Below are positions 32,874 to 45,659 of a DNA stretch of 64,000 nt, piece after piece. The stretch's first letter is position 1. Each line of letters starts with the position of its first letter. A program made the translations under genes and the position numbers. The DNA comes from Adineta steineri (taxonomy: Eukaryota > Rotifera > Eurotatoria > Adinetida > Adinetidae), in assembly GCA_905250115.1 (NCBI GenBank), contig CAJNOI010000061.1, positions 124,001-188,000 on the forward strand. Direction: 5' to 3'. The notes under the pieces were generated by a model, which saw only the letters and a list, made by a program, of their open reading frames with translations, ran no database searches and had not been told where the DNA came from.

Positions 32874-33486
32874 TTATGAAAGTGAAAGTCCGATTTTATC
32901 TAAAACTCCCATGTCTTTAAACCAAGCAATAAGTTCATTAAAATTAATACTACCATCATGTCCACGATCAATTTCTTCGAACTGACATGCTTGATGTTCA
33001 TGTTCATTAATAATATGATGACGAATTAAATCTTTTCGCATCTTTTCAAATTCTTTTTTATTTAATACACCATGATTATGTTTATCATATGAACGAAATA
33101 TTTCAGCTATATGACATATTAATTGTGTTTGATAAGTATTAGGCATTCGAAGATGTTCAAAACGTGATGATGTTCGCCACCAATCTACAAATTCTTTATA
33201 ATCAATTTTACCATTTCCATCTTTATCAATTAATGTTAATGCCCATTGAAGTTCATCATCAGATAAATAATAACCCATATCATAACAAAGTGAACGAAGT
33301 TCATCACGTGATATTGATCCTAATGGAAATAATTTTATTTGAAATATATGTATTATTTTTTAACAAACCATTTTTATCTAAATCATATTTATTAAACATA
33401 ATTTCTGATATTGGTTTTGTACTACCACCAAATGAAAAACAACTTGGTGGAAGTGGTTTTACTTGATTTGTTTGAATTATATTCAT
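32874..33486 (-). CDS. Four-EF-hand calcium-binding protein, 187 aa
   Basis: Exons 33486-33369 and 33319-32874 join across a 49-nt intron. The splice (G|GTTTGT ... ATTAG|GA) reconstitutes the first calcium loop. Four 12-residue loops lie at residues 35-46 (DLDKNGSISRDE), 71-82 (DKDGNGKIDYKE), 118-129 (DKHNHGVLNKKE) and 157-168 (DRGHDGSINFNE), each ending in Glu. Loops 1 and 2 have canonical ligands; loops 3 and 4 have His at less usual places and may bind more weakly. The layout is two EF pairs with a linker of about 35 residues, calmodulin-like but with a longer N-terminus and a WWRTSSRFEHLRMP insert. Likely a calcium sensor; no transmembrane or lipidation signal seen. Confidence 0.92.
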
Positions 33487-34131
33487 TGTTCAGTAAAAGT
33501 AAACTAGAGAATAGTGGATGTGTATAAGATATGATGTGCCATTCTCTTCTCTTTTCTTTTCTTTCTTCATTCGATCGCGCTCATGCACTTTACATTGATT
33601 GGACAATATGGGATAACAATAAAGCTTGAACAAACAGAAGAACGGAGTAGAATATATGTACATATATTGTCTGTTCGTTTTTACATGTTGACATGTCCGT
33701 AGAATAGATGTGCGAGAAGTACAATGCAAAGGTTGATGATGATGATGATAATAGAAGGACACAGAATATAGATTTCTGATTATTGATGATGAATTTTTAG
33801 TTAAGAGAATATATAACATGGACACAACTATAATGATAAATCGAGGATAGTACTAACACTACTTCTCTAGCTTATCAATATACATAAAAAATATAAAATG
33901 AACAGTATTTTGACTTGTGAATAAGTATAGATAAGATCAACATAGTTCTTTATGGAAGAACTACTCTTTGATGTACTCAACAGTATAATTTTGATTTATT
34001 ATTCATCGTAACTGAGTAGTATATCAATGATGAAGAGTGCATTGATGATAACAGAAGACTCTTTACTTAATCTTATTAGTGATAAAAGGTTGCATGTCAT
34101 ATTTAAATTGTTTATTCGATTAAAAAATGTT
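33487..34131. other. Spacer with no gene seen
   Basis: Promoter side of the EF-hand gene and 3' flank of the membrane-protein gene. AT-rich; an apparent minus frame at 33490-33825 is His/Tyr/Cys-rich and has no coding character. Confidence 0.5.
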
Positions 34132-36347
34132 TTATATAAAAACATATTGACTCGTTACACTGTATAAACTATTGCTAATCTCCGATGAAGAATCTTCACT
34201 TTCACTACGGTCTCGATAGAATGATTGATTATTGGGTATTAATATTTCACTTTCTTGAATAGCTGAATTAAACGAATGAAAAAGTGATATAATTGAATCA
34301 TTTGTTTGTTGTTCATTATCAGAATGAGCATGATTAGTATCTAGTAATATATCATAAATGACAGTAGTACCAGCTGTAAAACAAACAAATAATAGCTTTA
34401 AAAAAATAATGAAAATGAATTCTACCATCATCTTCTTGTTGAATATCATCGAATGAAACAATAATTCGACTTTTACGAACTCGAAATATTCGTTGTTTTG
34501 AATGATTTAAAGTTGTTAAATGAGATGAAAGATTATTCGAAGCATTAATTGATGAAGATTGTAATGTAGATAGATTATTTATTGGATGATGATGATGATG
34601 AAAACGAGAGAGAAATATTTGTTTAAATGATGAATCTCGATTATTAGATTGAGCAATAGGAAGATGAGATGGGATAGTATTAGAAAAAGGATCTAGTTTT
34701 GATGAATGATAAGGCCAATCTAATTGTTCATTATTGTACATAACTGAATCTTGCTAATATAAAGAAAGAGTTGTTTTTTGTAAATAAAAGATTTTCGAAA
34801 CAAATTTTACCTGTAGAAATAATTCATTGTTTGATATTCGTTCATCTCTTGAAAGAATATTTTCAAAGTCTTCATTAGTAGTTATAAAATGTTGTGATGT
34901 TACAGTATAATCATCATATGATTTTTCGTCTTCATCATCATCACTAGTAGCTATTACAGTTGTTTTAGTTGGTACTTGTGGCATACTAGAATTTATAGTA
35001 AATACAGTTACACAATTAGGATGTTGAAAATGCATTGTCAGTAAATTTTCTGTTTCATTTAAAGCAATATCTGAATGTGAATTTTCATTATATTTATTAT
35101 TCTTAACATTATTTAACAGTTCTAAAAAAAAAGTTATCTTTACCTACAGAACTTAAGTATGAACTATTCTATTTACTTGTTTCACTCGATCTATTATCGA
35201 TTCTAGTCGATATGATTACTTGAATTAAATTTTTTGTAGCTATATTTAGTATAGTTTGTTCTTCTATTGATAGATCATTCATTGTTTCTTTCTTTGAATT
35301 TGTTTTAAGTTGTAAAATATCTTTATGTAATGCTTGAATCATTTGACGAATATCATTCGTTTGTTCAATAATATCTTCAAAGAGTTTTATTTTCTCGAAA
35401 GGAAAATATTAAAAAAATATTTACCATCAGTAGAAAATTTATCATGTTGAATCAATGGTGAACTTTCTGAACGTTCAATTATACTATATAAAATTGTATT
35501 TATTGGTCCATAATAACCTTAATAAATAAAATAGAAACTTTATGGTTTTCATTTATAGATTTTACCAGATTGTGAAATTGAATTATTCGATATGAATTGA
35601 TCTTGAATGTTTTCCGCTGTAATAACAAAAGAACGAAACTGAATTCAATACTCAGAATCCTTTTGACACGAAAGACAAGAACAAAAAATCGTACTAAATA
35701 ATTTTTTAATTGTCGATTGATGAGATGCTTTTTTCTCATTTAGATTTTTATCTGTTTTTTCAATTGTTTCGATAACAATATCATCACAATCTAAGATTCA
35801 TACAGATAATTAAAATAAATATGAAACTATGAAATTTACTATTAGCATCAAAATAATCATCGTCAGATGTAATACTAAGATTAAGATCTTAAACGAAAAT
35901 AATTATTTATTTGAGAACATTTTTATATTTGTATTACTCGAATTCGTTTGATCAGAATTAATCTGAAAATCAAATATATTTTCTCAAATAATATATGTTT
36001 ATATAAAAACTGACATTTTTATTTAACTTTTCTTGATTATTTAAAGATTTTGAGTTGCATTGTTTTTGATAGAATTCTTTCAACACATACAAAACTTTAC
36101 TTTGTTTACATATCCAATATATAATAGAAAGAATTATGAAAATTATAATACATAATTTAATGGTATTATAGAAAAGAAGTATTAATGAACAAATAATAAT
36201 CCATGTTAAAATCTCTTCAATTAGTATCGAATTTGAATAACAACAACAACAACAATTTAATGATGAAAAAATGTCTTGTGAATATATAAAACTATAATCA
36301 TTCATATTTTTTCGTAAAACATCGATCGCATAATGATATATTGACAT
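34132..36347 (-). CDS. Uncharacterised membrane protein with acidic cytoplasmic region (about 11 exons)
   Basis: The first exon (36347-36015) encodes MSIYHYAIDVLRKNMNDYSF, a run of five Cys, and two adjacent hydrophobic helices (ILTWIIICSLILLFYNTIKL and CIIIFIILSIIYWI). It splices through small exons (for example 35962-35938) whose phases I could follow most of the way. Later parts include SITSDDDYFDAN, a helical piece (EQTNDIRQMIQALHKDILQL), an acidic stretch (TSDDDEDEKSYDDYTVT), a His-rich stretch (RFHHHHHPINNLSTL), RKSRIIVSFDDIQQEDD and a Ser-rich end SLYSVTSQYVFI. No family recognised. The double hairpin near the N-terminus recalls reticulon-type or ER-anchoring segments (inference only). 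One internal join, near 35690-35640, uses a weak GTACGA donor. Confidence 0.55.
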
Positions 36348-36745
36348 ATTACAAGCGCGTAAAATAAACTTTTTTTTCGTATTAATTTATTTTTACTTGT
36401 AGATAACTTCTATACAATCTAACTATTTCATTAATTTTATGTTAGATCTATCGTGTTATAGAACGATTAATGAATGGTTACAATTACTTATCTGTCTCTT
36501 TTTTTTTGAAATTTATTTCAAGGATAATAAAGCAACGTGTAGCATAAAAAAAAGAGAAAGAAGACAAATAATTCTGATACTGTTTTTTTCTTTGGTGAAA
36601 AAACATGTCTAGGACTAACAAGACCAATAGACTACTGGTGAAATAGAATGGAATCAGGATGGGTACAGAAAAAAAAGATCACCTAAATATTCTTGTACGC
36701 ACGGGAAATATAGTTAGTTGAAAGAAGAAAAAGAAAGTCAAAGTT
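36348..36745. other. Spacer with no gene seen
   Basis: Promoter side of the membrane-protein gene and 3' flank of the ATP synthase gene. AT-rich; nothing recognised. Confidence 0.5.
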
Positions 36746-37194
36746 CTAGAAGGCAAATAATAACATAAAAGCCATCATCAGACAGAAGAGACCCATGGCT
36801 TCGGACAAAGCAAATCCCAAGATGGCATATGAGAAGAGTTGTTGTTTTAAACTTGGATTTCTGGCATAGGCAACGACAAGTGAACCAAATACTGTTCCAA
36901 TACCTATGAAAAATTATAAATACATACATATATATATTCATTGATAATCTATAGAGCAAAAAATAACTAACCTGCACCAGCACCGGCTACACCGACAGTT
37001 GCAGCACCAGCTCCAATGTATTTAGCTGCTGAATCAATATCTCGACGAACAGCTGTAGTAGCAATTGTTCGTTGTTGGGCAGCGGACGGAATAATCATTG
37101 AAGGTAAATGTTGTTGAATAAGACCAGCATTACGATTCATTAATAAACGACATAATGCCGATGATGTTAATGACAAACGAGTTATTGATGCCAT
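36746..37194 (-). CDS. ATP5MC: Mitochondrial ATP synthase F0 subunit c precursor, 126 aa
   Basis: Exons 37194-36972 and 36903-36746 join in phase 1 (donor G|GTTAGT). Residues 1 to about 51 form a basic, hydroxylated mitochondrial presequence ([20 protein letters not shown] ... IATTAVRR). The mature c-subunit starts [20 protein letters not shown]: helix 1 with its glycine ladder, a polar loop ARNPSLKQQ that contacts the central stalk, and helix 2 [20 protein letters not shown] with the proton-carrying Glu in ALSEAMG. The c-ring turns as protons cross the inner membrane and drives ATP synthesis. A near-perfect match to animal homologues. It lies divergently to the dehydrogenase gene to its right. 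Confidence 0.97.
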
Positions 37195-37778
37195 TTGCTT
37201 TATATTTGAAATAATTGGCTTGATTGCCTATGCAAATCTACAAAGCAACAAAAAAAATCTATTTAGATTTAAATATCTCAGATATAAAAATTTTTGTTTT
37301 TGTTGTTGACTTTTTTCCTCTGTGTAGCCGCATTCTGTAAATGGCAACCATCTTGAAAGATAGAAATCTAAACCACTCCAATGAAGTTCTTCATAACAAC
37401 AAATAAAAATTAAGAATCAATATATATATGATTTAAATAAAATATTTATTTATTATTTTTATTTTTTTATTTTTTTTTCTAATTTTCTAATCATATTGGA
37501 CAGAGAAAAACTAGAGGACGCTAGTTACTTGTTAAAAAAATTCTTAATTAGAGCGATCGATATATTAATTAATTATAAATGATTATTCACTAATGATTTA
37601 TCTAGAAATAAAATGAGAACAAACATAGGAAGTTAAAAATGAGAAATCCTTTATATCAGCATTTACTTATTAAACACTTACTTTTCTTGTCATTCTGTTA
37701 ATGTGATTAATATATATATCGTTTCGATTTAAATCATTTAAAATAACAAGATAGATAGATATATATATCAAATCGATC
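37195..37778. other. Divergent intergenic region
   Basis: 584 bp between the ATP synthase subunit c start (-) and the sorbosone-dehydrogenase-like start (+). It must hold both promoters. AT-rich, no motif named. Confidence 0.5.
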
Positions 37779-39228
37779 ATGTTTATTTTTTTGTTTCTAC
37801 TTGGTTTTTCGCCTTGTTTATCTATAACAAAAAATGTACAAATTGTTCCTGTTAAACTTTTTATACCTAAACCAATTCGTATAACTGTCAATGATCTTCC
37901 TCCACCTTATCATACAGAATCAGCTCAAAAAGCCCCAAGTATTGTACCTATTCCAAACGATGCAAAATTATTTGTTCCGGATTTAAATTTTCGTGTATCA
38001 ATTTATCGTGATAATTTAAAAGAACCAAGACAAATGATTTATACTCCAAAAGGTGATATACTTGTTACAGAAATGCATGGTAATCGAATATCAATTTTAA
38101 CTGATGATGATACTACAGCAGTCTTTGCTGATGACTCAAATGGAATATCCAATGCATTTGGTATGGCTTTTATAAAAGTATGTAAAAATGATATATATTT
38201 TATATCATTTATTATTTTTTGTTTTTATATTTTGTAAGGGATGGTTTTATGTTGCTAATTCTGGTGATCTTCGTCGATATGCATATAAAATGAGTGATAA
38301 AAGACTTCAAGGTACTGGAGAAATTATTATGGCATATGAAAATTCACATCATTGGACTCGAAGTTTAATAATATCACCAAATAATGATCAATTATATGTA
38401 ACAATTGGTTCTGGTAGTAATGTAGATATTGAATATCCACCTCGAGCATCCGTACAAGTTGCTAAATTAAATGGTTCAAATAATGAAACATTTGCATGGG
38501 GTTTACGTAATCCAGTTGGAATTGATTTTCATCCTAAAACAGGTGATCTATATGTAACTGTACAAGAACGTGATCATATTGGTGACGATCTTGTTCCAGA
38601 TTATTTTACTCGAATAAAAAAAGATGAATTTTATGGTTGGCCATTTGGTATGAAAATAAAAAAAAGATTATTGAATCGATTGTTGTTTATTTATTTGTTT
38701 GTAGCTTATCTTTCATCAAAAAATATTGATCCACGTCGTCGTATTTTAAATGGTTCAAGTGAACGACCAGATTTAGTTGAACGCACACGTACACCAGATG
38801 TTCTTTTTCAATCTCATTCATCTGTACTTGGTATGCAATTTTATCGTGGAAAACAATTTCCAAATTATTATCGAAATGGAGCATTTGCAGCTTTTCATGG
38901 TTCATGGAATCGTGATATAGGTGTTGGCTTTAATTTAGTTTTTATTCCATTTGGAAATGATAATCGTCCAAAAGGATATTATGAAGAATTTCTTCGAGGT
39001 TTTATGATTGATTCTAAAGGTCCAAAAACATTTGGTAGACCTGTTGGAATACTTGAAATGAAAGATGGAAGTTTATTATTTAGTGAAGATGGTAATGGAC
39101 GTCTATATCGAATTGAATATATAACAAAAGAATCGAAAGTTATGCCCATTGTTTCAAATGCAAAGACAATTATAGTTGATAAGATTTTCTTATTGTTTTT
39201 TATTTTATGTAACGTTTTCTTTTTATAA
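37779..39228 (+). CDS. Sorbosone/glucose dehydrogenase-like secreted oxidoreductase, 443 aa
   Basis: Exons 37779-38177, 38239-38647 and 38705-39228 join in frame. An N-terminal signal peptide (MFIFLFLLGFSPCLS) and a hydrophobic tail (KIFLLFFILCNVFFL) suggest a secreted, possibly membrane- or GPI-held protein. The six-bladed beta-propeller of the GSDH family is evident from RQMIYTPKGDILVTEMHGNR, HHWTRSLIISPNNDQLYVTI, WGLRNPVGIDFHPKTGDLYV, RDHIGDDLVPDYF, EFYGWPF, FAAFHGSWNRD and GRPVGILEMKDGSLLFSEDG. Bacterial relatives oxidise sugars such as L-sorbosone or glucose with PQQ; the true substrate and cofactor here are unknown. The family is mainly bacterial and fungal, so horizontal acquisition is likely. 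Intron 2 is 57 nt, free of stops and in frame. Confidence 0.85.
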
Positions 39229-41297
39229 GATTTAAAAATTAAACATAAATGTTTAACCTTGATAAATGAATAATTATTTCTTCATTTACAAGTCAATGTT
39301 TATTTTATAAAAAAACAGAATTATATTGATCCTTGAGTTGTCATAACATATATGAATAAATAGGATCTGTAAAATGTCATTTTATAATATCAAATAGATA
39401 TCAAGAAGTTTTTTCTTCTTCGTCTTCTAATTTGTTTAGTCAATTTATTATTTCGATAGTACGAAATAATATTGACTATTATATCAAGAATATACAAATA
39501 TATATATATATATATATTAAGTAAGTACTTGTGATCATTCAATAGATATTTGTTTTACTACACTTTTTCTATCAACGTCAGTTACTTCTTCATCAATCAA
39601 TTGTTTGTTCATTATTGACGTTCATCTATCATCAATACAACGACAAAAGCCAAATATCGATGACAATAATAGTAATAATGATGATGATACTATACACATG
39701 GGATATTTGATCCTTGGAAGATGGTAAAATTTTGTAACTATCTATTTAAGTTATATAATACATTTCCCTGTTTATGCATTTTTCTAATACACTCTTTTAT
39801 GTCACAAGAGACACAATCGTATCAATATCATTCTTCTTCATTTTTTAATCATTATAAAGCAGAATTATACGTAATAGATCACGAATGAAATGCTAAATAT
39901 GTTCGATGTGTGATCATGTATGTGTATATAAAGTAATCGTGTTGGATGAAAGAAAGAAGAAAAGACACACATTTTGATAGTAATCGAGAAGAAACTAATA
40001 TAATACTAAAAGATTCATGTGAGTAGATGAATATAAGAACAGTCTTCTCTGCTGTATCATATATACTTCAAATGACTACACAACAAGTAGGTATAAAAAA
40101 AAGAAGGTTCAAGTGCATATATATATATATATTTGTAGACGATACAATATAGAGAAGAGAGTGAGGAAAGAAGTATTAAATCAGCAAATATGTACGTAAT
40201 CAAGAAGTAGCACAAGCATAGTTGAGCACGTCCAGACAAACACAGCGGGTGGCGAAGCGAAGGGTACTAATGAAGAGACCAATATTATTCTCTGAATCAA
40301 GCATAAAAAAAAAGGAAAATGCTTCGAGTAAAATATATGAACGTTAATGAATTGTTTAGTAGCCTAACAGAAAAAAAATGTCGGTGAAATAATATGATGA
40401 GATTATACGATTGTTGTCATGTTACGTACATATAATTATAAATGTTATTACCAAACTTGATATAAATGCGGAGAATAAATCGGAAATAGCTATAAACAAA
40501 TCATTTAACCCTAAAGCCATTGTTTTTTTCTTTATGTATCTATTGTTTTTAATCAAACAAATATAATTCATGTGTAAATTCCGTAATTAAGTTGTCTCTT
40601 GATATTATTTTATGTATTTTAATTGACCAAAAAAAAAAAGAATTTAACAATTAGATTCTTCTTTTTAATGCACTATATTTAATAATTCTAATAAGATCCT
40701 ATATTAAAAATTTAATTGTCTTTTCTTTCTCTTTAAATAGATGGACAAATTTCCTGAATTGCATACTTGATGTTCATTTTTTTTCTCTACTTTCTTTCTT
40801 TCTTTCTTTCTTTCCTCTTTTTTTTCTGTCATCACAACCGGACACTCTACATTTGTGTCGTATGTTGACTCACATACGCCCTGTGATAATAATCATCGTC
40901 GTCGTTGTAGTAGTAGTAGTAATAGTAATGGTCATCTTTGTCTTTTTATACAACAATTAAGAGAGAGAGAGAGAGACAGAGACAGAGAGAGAGAGAGACA
41001 GAGAGACAGAGAAAGAGAAGGCGAAGTACAATAACAAATCTACTCACACATTGTCCATCGATCGACAATTGTATTTATGATTATACAAGATTCTTTTATA
41101 CACACGCACAATATACTTTTATTTTAACTTATATTAAAGCACGCAAACTATTGAATAGTTTCATTCACTCTAATTTTATTTCTAGACAATGTCATCTTGT
41201 CAACTGAATTTATAAACTAAACGTACATCAACATATTGCATTGATTACCATTTTTGATCGGAATTGATTATCTTTCTCTTTCTTTCTATTAGAGAGA
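39229..41297. other. 2.1-kb spacer with simple repeats
   Basis: AT-rich DNA with a (TA)n run near 39498-39516, a (CTTT)n pyrimidine run at about 40790-40815 and the GA-rich tract at 40961-41021. No gene supported. Confidence 0.5.
40961..41021. repeat. (GA)n/(GACAGA)n microsatellite
   Basis: A 60-bp purine tract of GA units interrupted by CA in a quasi-regular GAGACAGA pattern, about 280 bp upstream of the next gene start. Confidence 0.88.
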
Positions 41298-41383
41298 ATG
41301 CCAACAACATTATCATCCGATCGCTATTCAGCGGTTTCATCATCATCTGCCTCTTCTACCTCATCAAACAGTTGCTACAATAC

Positions 41384-41414
<31 letters not shown>

Positions 41415-42667
41415 TCTTTATCTCAATCATCTCGATCATCTTCAACTTTTTTACCACTTCGTTCAGCAACTTCATCATTTCATCTATCAAAGTTTAATAA
41501 TACAAATTATCGTTCTATGCAATCACTTAAAGTTCCAAAACAATATCAAACAAATCAAACACCTGTTGCTCGTATAACACCACGTATTATTAATCAAAAA
41601 CTATCATCCAATAAATTAATTAAACAACAAGATCAAGATGAAGGTTGGCTTAGTTGTGAAGAATTAGAAACAATTGAAAAACGTTTTAATGATTTATTAC
41701 AAGAACCAACCTTTAAAAAATCAATCCTCTTAAATAATTCTCAAGAACAAGAACAACAACAAAAACGAGCAAAAAGTTGTGATCGATTAGCATTAAAAGA
41801 TGAAGATATTAAATTAACATTATTACGTAGTAAGTTAAATTATTAAAATCTATTTTAACATTATTCTTTTATATAGTTCCTCGTAAATCATTAATAGATC
41901 AAATGGAAAATGAAAATATACATAATCAATTACCATTACCAACATCATCTATTTATGATAATAATACACATCCTCGTTCACAAACTCCTCATCAAATTCT
42001 TTCGTCATCATCATCATCTACTCGAACAGTTCTTACGGCAAATGATATTCTTAAAGTTGAATCATCCTATCGAAGTATTGGTACTCAAGTATTTGCTTGT
42101 CATTGTTTATGTGAATTATATATAACAACAGCTGATCGATTAGCTAAACTTGAAGATTGGATATTATTTCAACATGGTTTACCTGTATGGTTACTTAATT
42201 CAGGTACTGATCCTAAACGTCAATCACGTTTATCTTTAATTATTGCTGAAATTGGTTCTGGTTTTCCAATCTGGGAAGATACAATTAATGGTTTTAGTGA
42301 TGTTAAACAAGCTCGTGCACAACATATTACATTTCGTTTATCTGATCAAGAAACACTTGGCGTAATACGTTTTCATAATTTATCAGCATCGAAAGAATTT
42401 TATTCATTTTATAAAGCAATACGATGCGATATTCGTTATGAACATTTATTTTCAACAATAATATTAAATAAACAGAAAAGAAGTTCATCATGTGGTTCAA
42501 TATTACGAAAACGTCGAAAAAATTCAAAAAGTATTAATAAATCATCAATATCAAATCCATGTCAATTTCAACATATAACTTGTTTACAAGTTAAAGATCG
42601 TGTTCGTTTAATATCACTTGATCAATGTCTAATCCCATGTGACAATTATTCGAATGAACATATTTAA
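41298..42667 (+). CDS. Uncharacterised Ser/Asn-rich protein with a possible PH/EVH1-like domain, 440 aa
   Basis: Exons 41298-41829 and 41877-42667 join in phase 1 (donor A|GTAAGT). The N-terminal 100 residues are Ser/Asn/Thr low complexity with an (AAT)n-encoded poly-Asn run. Then come an acidic segment (DEGWLSCEELETIEKRFNDL) and a basic SCDRLALKDED motif. The conserved-looking part, about residues 235-350, reads AKLEDWILFQHGLPVWLLNS ... RLSLIIAEIGSGFPIWEDTI ... ARAQHITFRLSDQETLGVIR ... SKEFYSFYKAI. This alternation of strands closed by an amphipathic helix is what a PH/EVH1/PTB-like fold would give. A basic tail (KQKRSS..RKRRKNSKS) follows. I do not recognise the orthologue; a cytoskeletal or signalling adaptor is a guess. 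Confidence 0.6.
41385..41414 (+). repeat. (AAT)n trinucleotide repeat, coding
   Basis: About ten AAT units encoding the poly-Asn run near residue 30 of the surrounding protein. Confidence 0.9.
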
Positions 42668-43989
42668 TAAAAAGAACAATAAAAAATATCTTCAAAGGAA
42701 TGATAAGAACATTTTATTGTTTGATTTTACATGTTGTTTTTTGTTTCTATTCAATCATATAAATATGGACAGTATGAAGTGGAAAGATAAAAAATGAATT
42801 GAACTTTCAGTGATAAGAAGAAAACAAAAATTCAAATTAATCATGTACGTCAATTAGTTTGATACTGAAACCTTGTATTTTTGTTTTCGATCATATTTGG
42901 ATTCAATGAGTAGGAAGAGACAAATAGATATGTATGGTTTGCTTTTTTGAATCGATAAGAATATTTTTAATGATTAAAAAATCATTATAAAATAATGTCA
43001 TTGAAAATCTTACTAAGTAATACTGACTGAAACATACATATGCATAATTGAATAGAACTATTATGCAATAAAAAAATTTCAACTAGCATCTTTACACTAG
43101 AATATCAGATTCATTTTATATTTAATGGTATAAATTATTAATTTATATAAATGATATCATATCGTTTTCTAGCGTATATTGTATTCAAAAACTTTGTATA
43201 TCTTGACAAAACAATAAAAGAAACGTAATTATAGTAAAAACTTAAAAACTGTCGATCATAGAGCTTGATCTTATCTAATGTCTAATACTAATATTCTATA
43301 CCTCAATAAATTAGTTTCTTTATAGTACAAGTAACAACAAAATTATAAATCTTTTTGTCTTTGTTATTCTTGACGTAGAATCGTTGAATTACTATTAGTA
43401 TCAGTGACTAGTTTTATATTAGTTGTAAGAGACTATTTTATAAAATCCCTGTCAACACTATAGATAATTTTTTAAATACTAATTCACATTAGAATAGTGA
43501 TTTCTATATTATAGGAGGCAGACAAATAGTGACAACCGGTTAGTTTCAAAGTTCTTTCGTATATAATTGCATAATCTCACGCACATTCTTTTTCACACTT
43601 AATATACTTGACAATGAAAGATCCTGACTGATTGTTCAACAAAAGAGATGATTCAGTACTTCCATATATATATATATTTTTTTTTTGTTTAAATATCTTA
43701 TGGAAAACAGTATATTCATTGACAATATAATAATAGACACAAAACTCTTGTATTTTAAGCATGTGTATTTGATTGAGAGATTCTCTTACTACTCCCATAA
43801 TTATTGATGATTTCTGCAGCTGTTTCTTCTTCTTCCAACTTTAAATTTATTCACTTATGAGATCTTATGTAATTACAAATTAATTATTAATATTACCTTC
43901 ACTTTGCTCGAATATTACTCTATAGTCTTTTCATAGAACAATTTTAAATTAAAAGTATACATGAATGAAAAGATTTAATTTTTAATAGA

Positions 43990-44265
43990 ATATATAATCA
44001 AATTAAACGCAAAAAATTAGATCCAGCAAAGTATCATGTTAATATTGAATATACTTCACCATATGATATGTTATTTCAATAGGATTTCATTGTCTAGAAG
44101 ATGTTTTTCATCAATAATGTTTATTTTGTGTTACTTTTTTAAATAAAATATTTTAGATGAGCAAAATATGAACATGAAATGTTATCAACAATAAAAATAA
44201 AATTTTATGAATCTTTTCTCTTACGAAATCAACAGAATGTGTTTAGAATTGAAGAAAATCGATAA
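43990..44265 (+). pseudogene. Coding-like gene remnant, two pieces
   Basis: After an acceptor-like TTTAATAG the first piece reads IYNQIKRKKLDPAKYHVNIE then YTSPYDMLFQ and a stop (44080-44082). About 80 bp on, after TATTTTAG, a second piece reads AKYEHEMLSTIKIKFYESFL then LRNQQNVFRIEENR and a stop. Both have balanced amino-acid use, unlike chance frames in this AT-rich DNA. Neither has a start, and the junction lacks a good donor. Probably a decayed gene fragment; family not recognised. Confidence 0.35.
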
Positions 44266-45605
44266 TATAAATAATTGCGTTTATATTGAATGAAATGCAG
44301 AGATAAGTGGACAGTGATATTGTATGAAATATCGTTTTTTAATTTCCTAATTTAGAAAGAAATGAGATATGTGCCACTCTCGCTCTCTTTGTAAGTATTG
44401 TTACAGAACTATTGATCTTTTGTACTCATTTTTGGAGAATTCTGAGTTGATTAAAATGCTTCATTTTTTCTCACATTGTATTTCATTGTTTTCAGCAAAT
44501 TCAGTAAAACGAAACATCATACATTTACAATATATTTTCAGTGGAAAAAGTGTGAAATTTCATATATTTAAATCATCGAATTAATGACACGTTTCATTCA
44601 TTTATTCGTTTAAAACAATCAATCATAATTGGAAAATAACTGACAGAACAGATCACTCAAAATAGAATGTATCTTATTTTTATAGACAAACAATGATGTA
44701 ACACTTCACTTCCACAATATATATATATACACTTAACGATCTTTATCATAAAAGATGCAACCAGAGATATCTTCATATATATATTTAACTTAAAAGTTTA
44801 ACACCTGCCATGTGTTAGTTTCTCCGAATTTATATCAAAAGATGTTAGCCGACATTACCTTATGGTATTGTATTTTAGAGGAGGAAAAAATTTTATTCTC
44901 ACCGATACTGTCGGTTCACTAATTAGCTTGATCTCTGCCCCAAATGTGTTTTATTTATTAATCCTTGTTGGTCGCGTTCATGTATAAAAACAAAGTGTTT
45001 GTATTGCTTTAAATATTGCCAAGAGTGGTCTCTGTTCTGTCATTTATCTTCAATGGAAAAAATGCTTAAAAAAAGTATTGTCTATCTTAAAAAAGAAATT
45101 CGATCTAATAACTGTAAAAGAATGAAACGGACAGTATCTTTTATCTATTTTACTTTCATTAAACTCATTACGTGATTTTGATGAAAATTTGCATTTCAAA
45201 TAACGAAAATAAAATACATCAAAACTAGTGTTTATTTCATCATTGTAATGCAATATTTTTATTCCTTGGATCTTATATTACTTCTCTTTATGATGATGCA
45301 AAAACTAAGAAAGATTTTCTTAATATGAGTGATTCAGAATATAACTATTATTCATGCACCATTTCTCGAACGTAGAGCTTAACATGTATAATCACTCGCT
45401 ATCAAATCTGAATTGAACAGTGTCTAGGTAGAAGAAAAAACTAAAAATTGACTTTACATCTGAACCTTTTTTTGTAGATCTTTAGCAAACATTCGTTTGA
45501 ATTATTTGATATTTTCTAAATAAATTCTTCTTCATAATTAGCGATTATCTGTGAGTGAAGAAACTTCGTCTTTGAAATAAAAATCAATCATTAGAAATAC
45601 ACAAG

Positions 45606-45659
45606 ATGATAACTTCAAACAAATTAAAAGATCAAATAAAAAGAGGAGTCATACAGCTG
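45606..45659 (+). other. Possible orphan first exon
   Basis: ATG followed by ITSNKLKDQIKRGVIQL and then a strong donor (CTG|GTAAGTAAAC). No matching downstream exon was found before the Argonaute gene. Could be the first exon of a small gene or chance. Confidence 0.2.
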
